Assembly: GCA_016706595.1 (NCBI GenBank)
Contig: JADJJH010000003.1
Coordinates: 776,504 to 840,503, forward strand
DNA from: Bacteroidota bacterium
GTDB lineage: Bacteria > Bacteroidota > Bacteroidia > Chitinophagales > Chitinophagaceae
Direction of reading: 5' to 3'
DNA length: 64,000 nucleotides
The notes below the pieces were generated by a model that had not been told where the DNA came from, searched no databases, and was given only the letters and a program-made list of their open reading frames with translations. Positions within the stretch are counted from its first letter, which is position 1. The number at the start of each line of letters is the position of its first letter. Below are positions 1-8,972 of the stretch, piece by piece. The position numbers and the translations under genes are program-made.

Positions 1-54
1 TAAACAAACATTACAAACTACTTTTACGTCTTGTTCAATACAAAAAATATAATT

Positions 55-396
55 ATGAAACAAATCTTTTTTATACTCTGCATGCTTATAAGCACTTTAG
101 GTTTTAGTCAAGCGCAAACTGAAGTAAAAATGTCGGAGCGAGTTACAAAGGAAATTGCGGTATTGCAAAAGGCAGATTTGAATTTGAGCGACATCCAATT
201 ATCAAGAATTACGATGGTGTTGAATTCATTGGATGCAAATTATGACAAAACGATGAAAACTTTTGAAGGTAATAAATCAGTTCAAAAGTTGCGTCTTGAT
301 GAAATTCAAGCACAAAAGTTGAATAATATCAAAGGTGTTTTAACGCCTGCTCAGCTTGAGAAATTTAATGCATTACAACTCGAGAAAAAATTCTAA
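55..396 (+). CDS. small periplasmic protein, Spy/CpxP-like
   Basis: The protein has 113 residues with an N-terminal signal peptide (MKQIFFILCML, hydrophobic core, cleavage likely after GFSQA). The mature part is helical and charged and carries LTPAQLEKF near the C-terminus, which resembles the LTxxQ motif of Spy/CpxP-type periplasmic helical proteins. The reading frame is open upstream to a TTG at 31, but the signal peptide starts cleanly at the ATG at 55, so that start is preferred. It lies upstream of rpoD with a 138-base gap that holds the rpoD promoter. Periplasmic location is well supported. The chaperone-like family assignment is inference from a short motif. Confidence 0.7.
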   Translation: MKQIFFILCMLISTLGFSQAQTEVKMSERVTKEIAVLQKADLNLSDIQLSRITMVLNSLDANYDKTMKTFEGNKSVQKLRLDEIQAQKLNNIKGVLTPAQLEKFNALQLEKKF

Positions 397-462
397 ACTC
401 CGTTTTGTATAATTTCTTATAGAGTATAATTTATTCTGAAGAAAAATATGCTTAGCGGTTTT

Positions 463-470
463 TAGCTTTG
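463..470 (+). promoter_or_regulatory. -7 box of rpoD promoter (TAGCTTTG)
   Basis: TAGCTTTG matches the Bacteroidota -7 consensus TAnnTTTG and lies 64 bases before the rpoD ATG, giving a leader of roughly 57 nt. No convincing TTG -33 element is visible about 20 nt upstream. Confidence 0.5.
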
Positions 471-534
471 CCAAAGAACAGACGTTATAACATTTAATAA
501 TTAACCATTATAATAACCTACAGAAATATTAAAC

Positions 535-1392
535 ATGAGACAACTTAAAATAGCCACTCAGATTACCAACAGGGATAGCCAGGCGGTTGAAAAATATCTT
601 CAAGATATTAGCCGTATCCCCATGATTAATGCTGAAGAAGAAACCGTTCTTGCCCAAAAAATAAGAATTGGTGACAATGCAGCATTAGATAAGTTAGTGA
701 AATCGAATCTTAGATTTGTGGTTTCAGTAGCGAAGCAATACCAACATCAAGGTTTAACCTTGAGTGACTTAATTAACGAAGGGAATCTTGGATTAATTAA
801 AGCAGCTCAACGTTTTGATGAAACCAAAGGATTTAAATTCATTTCATATGCCGTTTGGTGGATTCGTCAATCGATTTTGCAAGCATTAGCCGAGCAAGGT
901 CGTTTAGTTCGTTTACCACAAAATAAAATTGGTACCTATAATAAGGCCAATAAAGCCATGATAGCCTTTGAACAATTAAATGAAAGAGAACCATCGGTTG
1001 AAGAATTGGCAGGTATTTTGGAAATGTCTGAAACAGAAATTACCAATATCTTTAGTACCAATTCGCGTCACACTTCATTAGATGCTCCGGTTCACGAAGC
1101 TGAAGATTTAAGTATGGGTGATTTACTAGCCGGTGCCGATGATACTGATGAAACGGTAATTAAGGATAGTTTACGTGAAGAGATTAAAAGAATTTTGAAG
1201 TCATTGAGTCCTCGTGAATCTGAAATTGTAAGTGCATACTTTGGCTTGCAAGGAACAGATGGTCCAACTATCGAGCAAATTGGTGAGAAGTATGATCTTA
1301 CAAAAGAAAGAATCCGTCAAATCAAAGAACGCGCAATTAAGCGTCTTCAAAAAACAAGATACAGCAAATCATTAAAGTCTTATTTGGGTTAA
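535..1392 (+). CDS. rpoD: RNA polymerase primary sigma factor RpoD/SigA
   Basis: This 285-residue protein is the group 1 sigma-70 factor of Bacteroidota, which lacks region 1.1 and is therefore about half the length of E. coli RpoD. Region 1.2 is at about residues 13-46. Region 2 spans 50-120, with the core-binding and -10-reading segment around YAVWWIRQSI (105-114). Region 3 is at about 130-205. Region 4 is at 218-275, with its helix-turn-helix around IEQIGEKYDLTKERIRQIK (246-264). In this phylum the factor reads TTTG/TAnnTTTG promoters, and many such boxes occur in this window. The gene is monocistronic, with its own -7 box upstream and a strong terminator directly downstream. Confidence 0.97.
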   Translation: MRQLKIATQITNRDSQAVEKYLQDISRIPMINAEEETVLAQKIRIGDNAALDKLVKSNLRFVVSVAKQYQHQGLTLSDLINEGNLGLIKAAQRFDETKGFKFISYAVWWIRQSILQALAEQGRLVRLPQNKIGTYNKANKAMIAFEQLNEREPSVEELAGILEMSETEITNIFSTNSRHTSLDAPVHEAEDLSMGDLLAGADDTDETVIKDSLREEIKRILKSLSPRESEIVSAYFGLQGTDGPTIEQIGEKYDLTKERIRQIKERAIKRLQKTRYSKSLKSYLG

Positions 1393-1411
1393 GTTTTTAA
1401 TTTTAGGTTTT

Positions 1412-1441
1412 GAAGGGAAGGTTTTAGGACCTTCCTTTTTT
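1412..1441 (+). terminator. rho-independent terminator of rpoD
   Basis: GGAAGGT (1416-1422) pairs with ACCTTCC (1429-1435) across a six-base loop and is followed by a run of seven T. It lies 20 bases after the rpoD stop. Confidence 0.9.
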
Positions 1442-1462
1442 TATGATGAAATTATAAAAACC

Positions 1463-3526
1463 TTATTTACGCGACAAAGGGTTTTCGATATTTGCCGAAT
1501 TGTCAAAATTCCCAATATCAAAAATTGAATAGGCTAAACTCATGCTACTTTGTTTATCGGCTGCTACCATTTGCTCGGTAACAACGTACTTGTTTTTATA
1601 TTTCGTACTATATTTTATTACCGGAAGATTCGCTTTATTCTCAAATTGGATATATACATCTATCGATTGTTCGGTGGAAGATTTTGTCCAGTTAATATTG
1701 ATATTTTGTAATGATTCAATGAGTTTCTTTTGTGATGCATTATTTGCGTTGGTATGTAAACGCATGGGCATTTGAATACTCGAAAAAGGAATGAGTTGAG
1801 GGTAATTCACATACAATGAAAAAAGTAATTCGTTATGAGAATCTTTATCTTCAATCTCACGTTTGCAAGTATACATGGCTTCTATAGTTCGAGCATAAAA
1901 CAATTTTTCATTAGGATGTTGTTGAGCTTCTTGCAGAATTTCGTTGAGATAGGAGAGTGCTTCTTGATACTTTTCTTGCTTGATTAAAAGTTTTGCGGTA
2001 AATAATTTATAATATCGTTTTACATTCACTCGCTTATCATGGATAATTTCTTTTTTAAATTTATCAATAAAATACTGCGAACTGAAGTCTTCTATTAATT
2101 GATAAATTTCATCAAAGGAAACTGTGCTCTCGGTTGAAAAGATTTTATAAATCACGCGATCTCTTTCAGGATTTTGTGCAAACTGATTGACGATTAAAAG
2201 TTGTAAGCCATACTTTTCGAGATGGAGTTTGGCCAACCTGCTAATATCAGTTGGCGAATACCACCAATTTTTATTCGCAAATTTGATAGCTTCAATTTCT
2301 TTCTTTTTTATAATTAAATTCATTAATCCGCTGGTAAAATCATAATGACTTTGACCTAAGGTTGTACCAATATGAATTTCTTTAAAAGCGGCGGCTCTGT
2401 TAGCATATCGCTTAGCAATGGCAATCTGTCCATCGTATATTAATTCTCTGCTAAGTGCCAAATTATACCAACCAAACCCAGGAGTTGATCCATTGGCCAT
2501 GATCAACTTATTGATTTCATCCATGCCTGCTTTATTATGGCCTTTATATTGGTTGATAATGGATAAGTAATAGTAGGATTCATTTAATCGTTTATCGCCG
2601 GCATCTTCATTTTTTGATAGGTTATAATATTTTTCAGCCATGTCAAAATCGGCTTGGATGGCGCAAAAAGTGGCAAAATTATTTAATGGAAAGAATTGAG
2701 TTTCCTTTAATTTATTATAATAGTAAGCGCCCGATTTAATATTTAATTGATAAGTATATAAAATGGATTTGTAATGCCAAACGGCAGCCGTCTTATTTTT
2801 TTCAAGTGATGAACCAAAAAAATCTTTATTCAGAATAGCATCACGTTTTACTTTTACGGCAGCACTGTCGATTAACTTCAATGCAAATTTTTCATTTTCA
2901 TCGATACTGGTTTTTAGAAATCTATATTTCTTGCTAGTGTAAAATCGATTTCGATGCACTGTCCAACCTAAATAATTATAGGCATCCATATAAAACTCAT
3001 CTTGCATATCAAGCTTCACACATTTTTGAAGTAATTGCCAAACTTTTGCGGGTTCTTCGGTATTGCTATAACATTGCATCAAGGCATACGAAGTATAATC
3101 CCAATCGCGATGATAATTAATTACTTTCAAATACGTAAACACATCATTGGTTCGCGTTTTTAATTCTTTAGCAAAATCTTTTTGAAGTAATGCTAAGGCT
3201 TTTTCAAGTTGTGTAGCGGCCGATTTATAACCCAGATAATCTGCTGCATGTTGATATTTATAAGTGCCTTCTAGCATCCAGCCAACATAATAGGTACTAT
3301 CGATTCGTTTAAACTCACGTCCACGAGGCAATGCATCTTTGCTAGTATAGGTTATGCCAATTCGTTTCGCATCAATTTCATACCGTTTGGCTTGAATGGA
3401 TTGGGCTTGGATTTGTATTACATTACAAAAAAATAGTGATAAACTTAAGCAAGCAGTAAGTTTCAAATTACTTATTGATTGGAATAAAAAATTCTTGAAA
3501 TTAATTTGCGAATAGTTTGTATTCAT
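1463..3526 (-). CDS. periplasmic TPR-repeat protein, unknown role
   Basis: The protein has 687 residues. The N-terminus is a long signal peptide, with its hydrophobic stretch at about residues 23-37 and a likely cleavage site after IQAQ. The rest is helical with scattered TPR-like pairs, for example the segments beginning AKVWQLLQKCV and FDMAEKYYNLSK, so it is probably a scaffold in the periplasm or on the outer membrane. The last 100 residues look beta-rich. I do not recognise a specific family. It converges with rpoD, and a TATCTTTG -7 box sits 15 bases before the ATG. The signal peptide and TPR character are clear, but the function is not. Confidence 0.75.
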   Translation of the reverse strand: MNTNYSQINFKNFLFQSISNLKLTACLSLSLFFCNVIQIQAQSIQAKRYEIDAKRIGITYTSKDALPRGREFKRIDSTYYVGWMLEGTYKYQHAADYLGYKSAATQLEKALALLQKDFAKELKTRTNDVFTYLKVINYHRDWDYTSYALMQCYSNTEEPAKVWQLLQKCVKLDMQDEFYMDAYNYLGWTVHRNRFYTSKKYRFLKTSIDENEKFALKLIDSAAVKVKRDAILNKDFFGSSLEKNKTAAVWHYKSILYTYQLNIKSGAYYYNKLKETQFFPLNNFATFCAIQADFDMAEKYYNLSKNEDAGDKRLNESYYYLSIINQYKGHNKAGMDEINKLIMANGSTPGFGWYNLALSRELIYDGQIAIAKRYANRAAAFKEIHIGTTLGQSHYDFTSGLMNLIIKKKEIEAIKFANKNWWYSPTDISRLAKLHLEKYGLQLLIVNQFAQNPERDRVIYKIFSTESTVSFDEIYQLIEDFSSQYFIDKFKKEIIHDKRVNVKRYYKLFTAKLLIKQEKYQEALSYLNEILQEAQQHPNEKLFYARTIEAMYTCKREIEDKDSHNELLFSLYVNYPQLIPFSSIQMPMRLHTNANNASQKKLIESLQNININWTKSSTEQSIDVYIQFENKANLPVIKYSTKYKNKYVVTEQMVAADKQSSMSLAYSIFDIGNFDNSANIENPLSRK

Positions 3527-3540
3527 GAATTTGAAGTAAC

Positions 3541-3548
3541 CAAAGATA
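3541..3548 (-). promoter_or_regulatory. -7 box (TATCTTTG) of the TPR gene
   Basis: Read on the minus strand, TATCTTTG matches TAnnTTTG and ends 14 bases before the ATG at 3526, which implies a very short leader. Confidence 0.55.
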
Positions 3549-3780
3549 GTGTTGATTTTAGATTATTCTAAAAGCAACATGCTTACAATCGTTAAGGTTA
3601 TTCTAAGAATTAAGTTACTGCCTATATTTTTTACCGCACAGGCGCGAAGAAATTATCAAGGATGTGTTTTAAGAAAACTGAGAAATGCTACCAAGTTGTT
3701 GGATGGTGGTTGAAAGTACCCTTGGCACTTTTCGGATGCTTAAAAACTTGAATCTACTTCCTACTGCAAGTATTCCTTTT

Positions 3781-6042
3781 TTAATTCATAATGCGAAGCT
3801 TTGCATAATTCAGCATGATCTTTTTTTGTCCCATGGTGCCAAAATCTATGGTAGCTACTTTATTAGCAATGGCACCTTCTAAGGTAACAATGGTGCCAAT
3901 GCCAAATCGTTGATGTTCGACCTGCATGCCCGCTTGCATTTTGCCGGGCTCATCGGCTATAAAATCAGAAGAAGGTACATAATTGCTTGCGGGCTTTGAT
4001 GGTATTTTCTTTTGCTGAACAGTATCGTTTTTCGTTTTATTTGATGTAAAAGTGGTGGTTTTAAATGCAGCTTTTTTGGCTAAAGATGCATCTACTAAAT
4101 GGGTAGGCAGTTCTTCAATGAATCTGCTTGGGTCGTTTGAAATCAGACTTCCAAAACGATATCGATTATTAGCATAGCTAATCCATACATTTTCACGCGC
4201 ACGGGTTATGGCAACATAAAATAATCTACGTTCTTCTTCCAGATCGGCTCTATCATACATGCTCATACTACTTGGAAAAATATTTTCTTCCATACCCACA
4301 ACAAATACATTCGGAAATTCTAATCCTTTAGAAGCATGAACGGTCATGAGTTTCACACAATCTTGTTCTTCATCGGCATTCTGGTCGGCGTCGGTTAATA
4401 AAGTAATTTGCTGTAAGTAGGTGCCCAAAGGTTTATCCGTTAATTCGCCTTCCTCATCGGGCGTTTCGGTATATTCTTTAATTGAATTTAATAACTCCTG
4501 AATATTTTCGTACTTCGCTAAGCCTTCGATGGTTTTATCTGAATTCAAATCTTTTAACACACCAAATTGCTTACCTATTTCCATCGCAATTTCATACGCA
4601 TTCTTTTTTTCGGCAATGGATTGAAAGTGCTTTACCGCAGTTACAAAATCATGAATGGTACTGAGTGTACTGCCTTTTATACCAATACTAGCCGCCTCCG
4701 AAAGCATTTCGAAAAAGCTTTTATTTTGTTCTTGTGCAGCCAACGAAATTTTATTGAGTGAGGTCTGACCGATGCCTCTTGCCGGATAATTAATAATCCG
4801 CTTCATGCTCTCTTCGTCTTGTGAATTTACGATAATGCGTAGATAAGCTACATAATCTTTAATTTCTTTTCGATGATAAAAAGACATGCCACCATAAATT
4901 CGGTAGAGAATACCTAGGCGACGAAGTGATTCTTCAAACGCACGACTTTGCGCATTGGTTCTATATAAAATTACAAAATCTTTATTACTGAAATGGTTAC
5001 GAAGTTTTTGCTCCATAATGGCATCGGCTACAAATTTGCCTTCATCATTATCGGTAAATGAGCACACCAATTTTATTTTTTCACCTGATTCTTTATCGGT
5101 CCATAATTCTTTTTTAATTTGATTTTCATTTTTAGAAATCACTTCATTCGCCGCGTTTAAAATGGTACCGGTACTACGATAATTTTGTTCGAGTTTAATG
5201 ATTTTTACATCTTCATAATCTTTCTGAAACTGAAATATATTTTCCATGCTGGCACCTCGAAACGAATAGATACTTTGTGCATCATCACCCACCACACAAA
5301 TATTTTCGTGCATGGCGCTTAACAACTTTACAATATGATATTGTGCTAAGTTGGTATCTTGGTACTCATCAATCATTACATACTGAAACTTATGCTGGTA
5401 TTTCGATAACACTTCAGGGAAGTTGGTCAATAATATATAAGTGTTCACTAATAAATCATCAAAATCCATGGCGCCATTTTTAAAACATCGTTTGCTGTAG
5501 GTTTCAAAAATTTCACCTATTTGCGGTCTATTGCTTCTGGCATCTTCTTGTTGAATGTTATGGTCTTCTTTGTATTCTTTATAAGTATATAAATTATTTT
5601 TTGCACTTGAAATACGGTTATAAACATACGATGCTTTATATACTTTATCGTCGAGGTTACGTTCTTTGACAATACTTTTGATTAAACTCTTTGCATCTTC
5701 GGTATCATAAATGGTAAAATTTGAAGGATAGCCCATTCGTTCGGCTTCAACTCGTAATACTCTTGCAAACACCGAGTGAAAGGTGCCGATATATAAATTG
5801 CGTGCTTCGCTATTTCCTAAAATACTTTCAATTCTCTCTTTCATTTCACGAGCGGCCTTATTCGTAAACGTGAGTGCTAAAATTCTGAATGAATCAATAC
5901 CACCCTGAATTAAGTGGGCAATACGTGTCGTCAATACTTTTGTTTTTCCGGAACCTGCGCCGGCAACAATCATTAAGGGGCCCTCAGTATAAAGAACAGC
6001 TTCTTTTTGTTGCTCGTTTAACGTGGCTAAATAATCATGCAT
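3781..6042 (-). CDS. uvrD: UvrD/PcrA-type superfamily 1A DNA helicase
   Basis: This is a 3'-5' helicase for nucleotide excision and mismatch repair and for removing RecA filaments or stalled polymerase. Counted from the ATG at 6042, Walker A AGAGSGKT is at 27-34, motif Ia TFTNKAAREM is at about 58-67, and DEYQDT (motif II) is at 225-230. VGDDAQSIYSFRGA, LEQNYRST, MTVHASKGLEFPNV and FYVAITRARE (motifs III-VI) follow in order. The C-terminus after about residue 700 (GMQVEHQRFGIGTIV) is the Tudor-like tail that contacts RNA polymerase in PcrA. An in-frame TTG at 6051 overlaps the -7 box TATATTTG, so the ATG six bases downstream of that box is the real start. The length of 753 residues is normal for the family. 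Confidence 0.96.
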   Translation of the reverse strand: MHDYLATLNEQQKEAVLYTEGPLMIVAGAGSGKTKVLTTRIAHLIQGGIDSFRILALTFTNKAAREMKERIESILGNSEARNLYIGTFHSVFARVLRVEAERMGYPSNFTIYDTEDAKSLIKSIVKERNLDDKVYKASYVYNRISSAKNNLYTYKEYKEDHNIQQEDARSNRPQIGEIFETYSKRCFKNGAMDFDDLLVNTYILLTNFPEVLSKYQHKFQYVMIDEYQDTNLAQYHIVKLLSAMHENICVVGDDAQSIYSFRGASMENIFQFQKDYEDVKIIKLEQNYRSTGTILNAANEVISKNENQIKKELWTDKESGEKIKLVCSFTDNDEGKFVADAIMEQKLRNHFSNKDFVILYRTNAQSRAFEESLRRLGILYRIYGGMSFYHRKEIKDYVAYLRIIVNSQDEESMKRIINYPARGIGQTSLNKISLAAQEQNKSFFEMLSEAASIGIKGSTLSTIHDFVTAVKHFQSIAEKKNAYEIAMEIGKQFGVLKDLNSDKTIEGLAKYENIQELLNSIKEYTETPDEEGELTDKPLGTYLQQITLLTDADQNADEEQDCVKLMTVHASKGLEFPNVFVVGMEENIFPSSMSMYDRADLEEERRLFYVAITRARENVWISYANNRYRFGSLISNDPSRFIEELPTHLVDASLAKKAAFKTTTFTSNKTKNDTVQQKKIPSKPASNYVPSSDFIADEPGKMQAGMQVEHQRFGIGTIVTLEGAIANKVATIDFGTMGQKKIMLNYAKLRIMN

Positions 6043-6048
6043 ACGCAA

Positions 6049-6056
6049 CAAATATA
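6049..6056 (-). promoter_or_regulatory. -7 box (TATATTTG) of uvrD, near-leaderless
   Basis: On the minus strand TATATTTG ends six bases before the uvrD ATG, so transcription would begin at or within a few bases of the start codon. No clear -33 TTG is seen. Confidence 0.6.
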
Positions 6057-6430
6057 GGGAAATTACTTTCGGATGATTTTAATTTGAACTATGTTTTGGA
6101 TTTGATTTATACACATTCGGGATTTCATTTCTTAATATTTCATTTCAACGTTTAACGGTTTTTAATGAAGACTTGCAAATGCTTTTTTGAATCAGTAAGC
6201 AATTTGGTGGAGAGGGGTTGAGTAGCCCTAAACTATTTTGGCACGATAATTGGAGTTGGAATTCATACCTCAATAAAATTCTAAAGAATCCGGAAATCTT
6301 GCCATTTCTTGTTTGTGATAGATTGTTTTTCAGGTGAATAAAAATTGTTTGTAGTGTTTCAATAGTAACCATTTGTCGAAAGCAAATGGTTTTATTGATA
6401 TAGGGGCTTCCCATTCAGGACAATATCTTC
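6057..6430. other. intergenic region between uvrD and GH20 genes
   Basis: No intact gene is seen in these 374 bases. The minus-strand open frame at 6145-6414 has no family resemblance and is probably chance. The segment contains one terminator-like hairpin (6367-6396). That hairpin would suit a plus-strand transcript although no plus-strand gene precedes it, so a decayed gene may have lain here. Confidence 0.4.
6367..6396 (+). terminator. orphan terminator-like hairpin
   Basis: AACCATTTG (6367-6375) pairs perfectly with CAAATGGTT (6383-6391) over a seven-base loop, followed by TTTATT. No plus-strand gene ends upstream, so its partner transcript is unknown. Confidence 0.55.
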
Positions 6431-6438
6431 TATATTTG
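6431..6438 (+). promoter_or_regulatory. -7 box (TATATTTG) of GH20 gene
   Basis: TATATTTG is an exact match to TAnnTTTG and ends 15 bases before the ATG at 6454. Because it lies inside the upstream-extended open frame, it also supports starting the gene at 6454. Confidence 0.65.
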
Positions 6439-6453
6439 AACCAAACTCTTCAA

Positions 6454-8394
6454 ATGAAATTCATCTTTTTTGCGTTGTTGATTTTGTTTTCATCAACCAT
6501 AAGTAATTCACAGAATCTTATTCCAATGCCGGCTATCCAAACTGAAAGTGAATATAGCGGAGCCATTGATTTTAAATATGTAAATATCAGTAGCTTTTTA
6601 TTGCAAGATGAATTAGCGGTGTTTAATGAATATGCATCAAAACTTGGTAACCATACCTTGACGGAAAGCATAGCAGAGAGTCAAACCGTGTATTTGGTTT
6701 TAGATCAATCGATACACGATGAATCTTATTTCATGAAAAAAAAACCAGGGCAAAATCTTGAAATCCGAGGAAGTGAAGCCGGTATATTTAATGGCTTAAT
6801 GACCTTGCTTCAATATACTTTTGAGCAACAAGAAGAACCCAAGAATAGTATACAAAATATGCATGATTATCCAGCCTATACATGGCGTGGTATGCATTTA
6901 GATGTGAGCCGGCATTTTTTTGATAAAGCATTCGTAAAAAAATATATCGACATGTTAGCACTTCATAAAATGAATGTTTTTCATTGGCATTTAACTGATG
7001 ATCAGGGCTGGCGAATTGAAATTAAAAAGTATCCCTTGCTTACTGAAATTGGAAGTAAAAGAAAGGAAACGATGGTAGCAAAGAACTTCGATCCTTATGT
7101 GGGTGATGGTTTTCCGGTTGAAGGGTTTTATACGCAAGAAGATGTAAAGGAAATAGTTGAATATGCTTCACTTCGACATATTACCGTCATTCCTGAAATT
7201 GAAATGCCTGGTCATGCACAAGCAGCTTTAGCAGCGTATCCTCAATATAGTTGCAGAAAGTCAAAGCTTGAGGTACTTACCATATGGGGCGAGGGGACAG
7301 ATGTATTTTGCACGAATGATAGTGTATTGGTGTTTTTACAAGATATTTTAGATGAAGTGATGGCATTATTTCCTTCAAAATATATCCATATTGGTGGAGA
7401 TGAAGTTTCGAAGACCCGATGGAAAGCTTGTGATGATTGTCAACTTCGAATAAAAAAAAATAATCTTAAGAATGAAGAAGAATTGCAAAGCTATTTCATC
7501 CGCAAAATGGATACTTACCTCACTTCAAAAGGAAGAAATATGATAGGGTGGGATGAAATTTTAGAAGGCGGATTAGCGCCTAATGCCATGGTGATGAGTT
7601 GGCGAGGTGAGGAAGGTGGAATAGCCGCAGCGAAACAAAAACACCAAGTAATTATGTCGCCGGGTTCGCATTGTTATTTTGATCATTATCAAGGGAATGT
7701 AAAATCGGAACCATTGGCTATAGGTGGATTTACACCTATCGAAAAAGTATATGCTTATCAGCCTACACCCGCTTCATTGAGTGCCGATGAAAGGAAATAT
7801 ATTTTAGGTGCACAGGCAAATGTCTGGACCGAATATATTGGCAGCGAAGAACATGTTGAGTATATGGCATTGCCACGATTATGTGCCTTAAGTGAAGTTT
7901 TATGGACAGGCGAAAATCGAGGCACGTATGAAGATTTTAAAGAAAGGTTACACCATCATTTTAATTATTTAGATGCGTTTGGATTTCATTATGCAAGATC
8001 AATTTTTGACGTATTGCCAAAGAAGGAAATGAAAAATGGAGAATTGACTATCGCTTTAAGTTCGACCTATGATAAAGGTGAAATAAAATATTGGTTCGAA
8101 GACGAGGTTATGAAGATGAAAAAAACGTATAAAGGAAAACCGATTTCAATAAAATCAAGCAGTTCGTTACGTGCCCAATATTTTGAGAACAATATACCCA
8201 TGGGGAATATTATGAAAGAAGATTTTGTATTGCATAAAGCGGTGGGTAAGCACATAAAATCGAGCATAGACCCGAATACTAAGTATCCAGGTGATATTTC
8301 GGTACTTACAGATGCAAGGGCGGCTTTGCCACCGCGTGTAGCAGGGGAGTGGTTAGCCTGGAGTGGTGAAAACCCGAGATACTCATTGATTTAG
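6454..8394 (+). CDS. beta-N-acetylhexosaminidase (GH20), frameshifted near 3' end
   Basis: This exo-enzyme removes terminal GlcNAc/GalNAc from chitin fragments or glycans in the periplasm or outside the cell. The ATG at 6454 begins a signal peptide (MKFIFFALLILFSS). The GH20b N-terminal domain comes next, then the catalytic barrel from about residue 135 (YTWRGMHLDVSRHFF, FHWHLTDDQGW). The paired catalytic acids are Asp316-Glu317 in HIGGDEV. The open frame ends at 8394, but the next frame continues the C-terminal domain without a gap (see 8395-8702). A single missing base near 8373-8376, probably one C of a four-C run, explains the break. The catalytic domain is complete upstream of it. Confidence 0.93.
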   Translation: MKFIFFALLILFSSTISNSQNLIPMPAIQTESEYSGAIDFKYVNISSFLLQDELAVFNEYASKLGNHTLTESIAESQTVYLVLDQSIHDESYFMKKKPGQNLEIRGSEAGIFNGLMTLLQYTFEQQEEPKNSIQNMHDYPAYTWRGMHLDVSRHFFDKAFVKKYIDMLALHKMNVFHWHLTDDQGWRIEIKKYPLLTEIGSKRKETMVAKNFDPYVGDGFPVEGFYTQEDVKEIVEYASLRHITVIPEIEMPGHAQAALAAYPQYSCRKSKLEVLTIWGEGTDVFCTNDSVLVFLQDILDEVMALFPSKYIHIGGDEVSKTRWKACDDCQLRIKKNNLKNEEELQSYFIRKMDTYLTSKGRNMIGWDEILEGGLAPNAMVMSWRGEEGGIAAAKQKHQVIMSPGSHCYFDHYQGNVKSEPLAIGGFTPIEKVYAYQPTPASLSADERKYILGAQANVWTEYIGSEEHVEYMALPRLCALSEVLWTGENRGTYEDFKERLHHHFNYLDAFGFHYARSIFDVLPKKEMKNGELTIALSSTYDKGEIKYWFEDEVMKMKKTYKGKPISIKSSSSLRAQYFENNIPMGNIMKEDFVLHKAVGKHIKSSIDPNTKYPGDISVLTDARAALPPRVAGEWLAWSGENPRYSLI

Positions 8395-8702
8395 GCACAT
8401 CAGAATTAGTCAATACTATTTCGATGTATAGTTTACGGGAACAAATTTATTGGATTTATTTGCCTAAAGCCATTGACATATTGGGTAGCGAAAATGGAAA
8501 AGATTATCATCCACTTACCTCAGTACAACATGCCGAAATAGAATCAATCTTTGCAAAAGATAAAATGATACATCTTACTTTGCAAAATGCAACGGCAAGA
8601 TATCTAAAAATAAAATTTACTTGTGCTGATGAAATTGCCAAAGAGAAACCTGGCGCAGGAAATAAGCCTTGGTTGTTTTTAAGTGAGATAGTAGTTGATT
8701 AA
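8395..8702 (+). pseudogene. C-terminal part of GH20 gene in shifted frame
   Basis: This frame reads straight on from the GH20 gene: with one added base near 8375 the product continues as ILIDLGTSELVNTISMYSL. The piece is a beta-sandwich of the discoidin (F5/8 type C) kind, ending near WLFLSEIVVD, which commonly closes GH20 enzymes of Bacteroidota. The first ATG in this frame is at 8424, but there is no promoter or ribosome site to suggest separate translation. Conserved coding in the tail argues for sequencing error or a very recent mutation. Confidence 0.85.
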
Positions 8703-8824
8703 AGGCGATTCTAAAAACCCCTGATACTGCGTTATGCAAATTTTCCAACCACTTTATTGACGAAAGTCAACGCAGCGTTTGGAAAATTCGCATGCCTTGT
8801 CTGAGGGATTTTTTGAATCACCTT
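8702..8824. repeat. palindromic MITE-like element, family R2 copy 1
   Basis: A 123-base imperfect inverted repeat begins at the last base of the GH20 stop codon. The ends AAGGCGATTC and GAATCACCTT are near-complementary, and the inner arms (ATGCAAATTTTCCA with TGGAAAATTCGCAT) pair around TTGACGAAAGTCAA. No coding capacity is present. It shares its left arm with the segment at 23762-23850. Confidence 0.65.
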
Positions 8825-8972
8825 GAATTTATCTTGATTTAAATATGTTACTTAGAAATTAGGATTGAGAATTCATTTAATAATAAAAGTAAAAATTTCT
8901 GTGTGCTCTCTATGATAAAAAATATTGAAGGAAAGGTAAGTTATAAATTGTAGATTGGTTTTTCCTATTCTT

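Noticed and set aside
6145..6414. 89-residue minus-strand open frame upstream of GH20
   Set aside because: It runs through a terminator-like hairpin, has low-complexity composition and no recognisable family or promoter.
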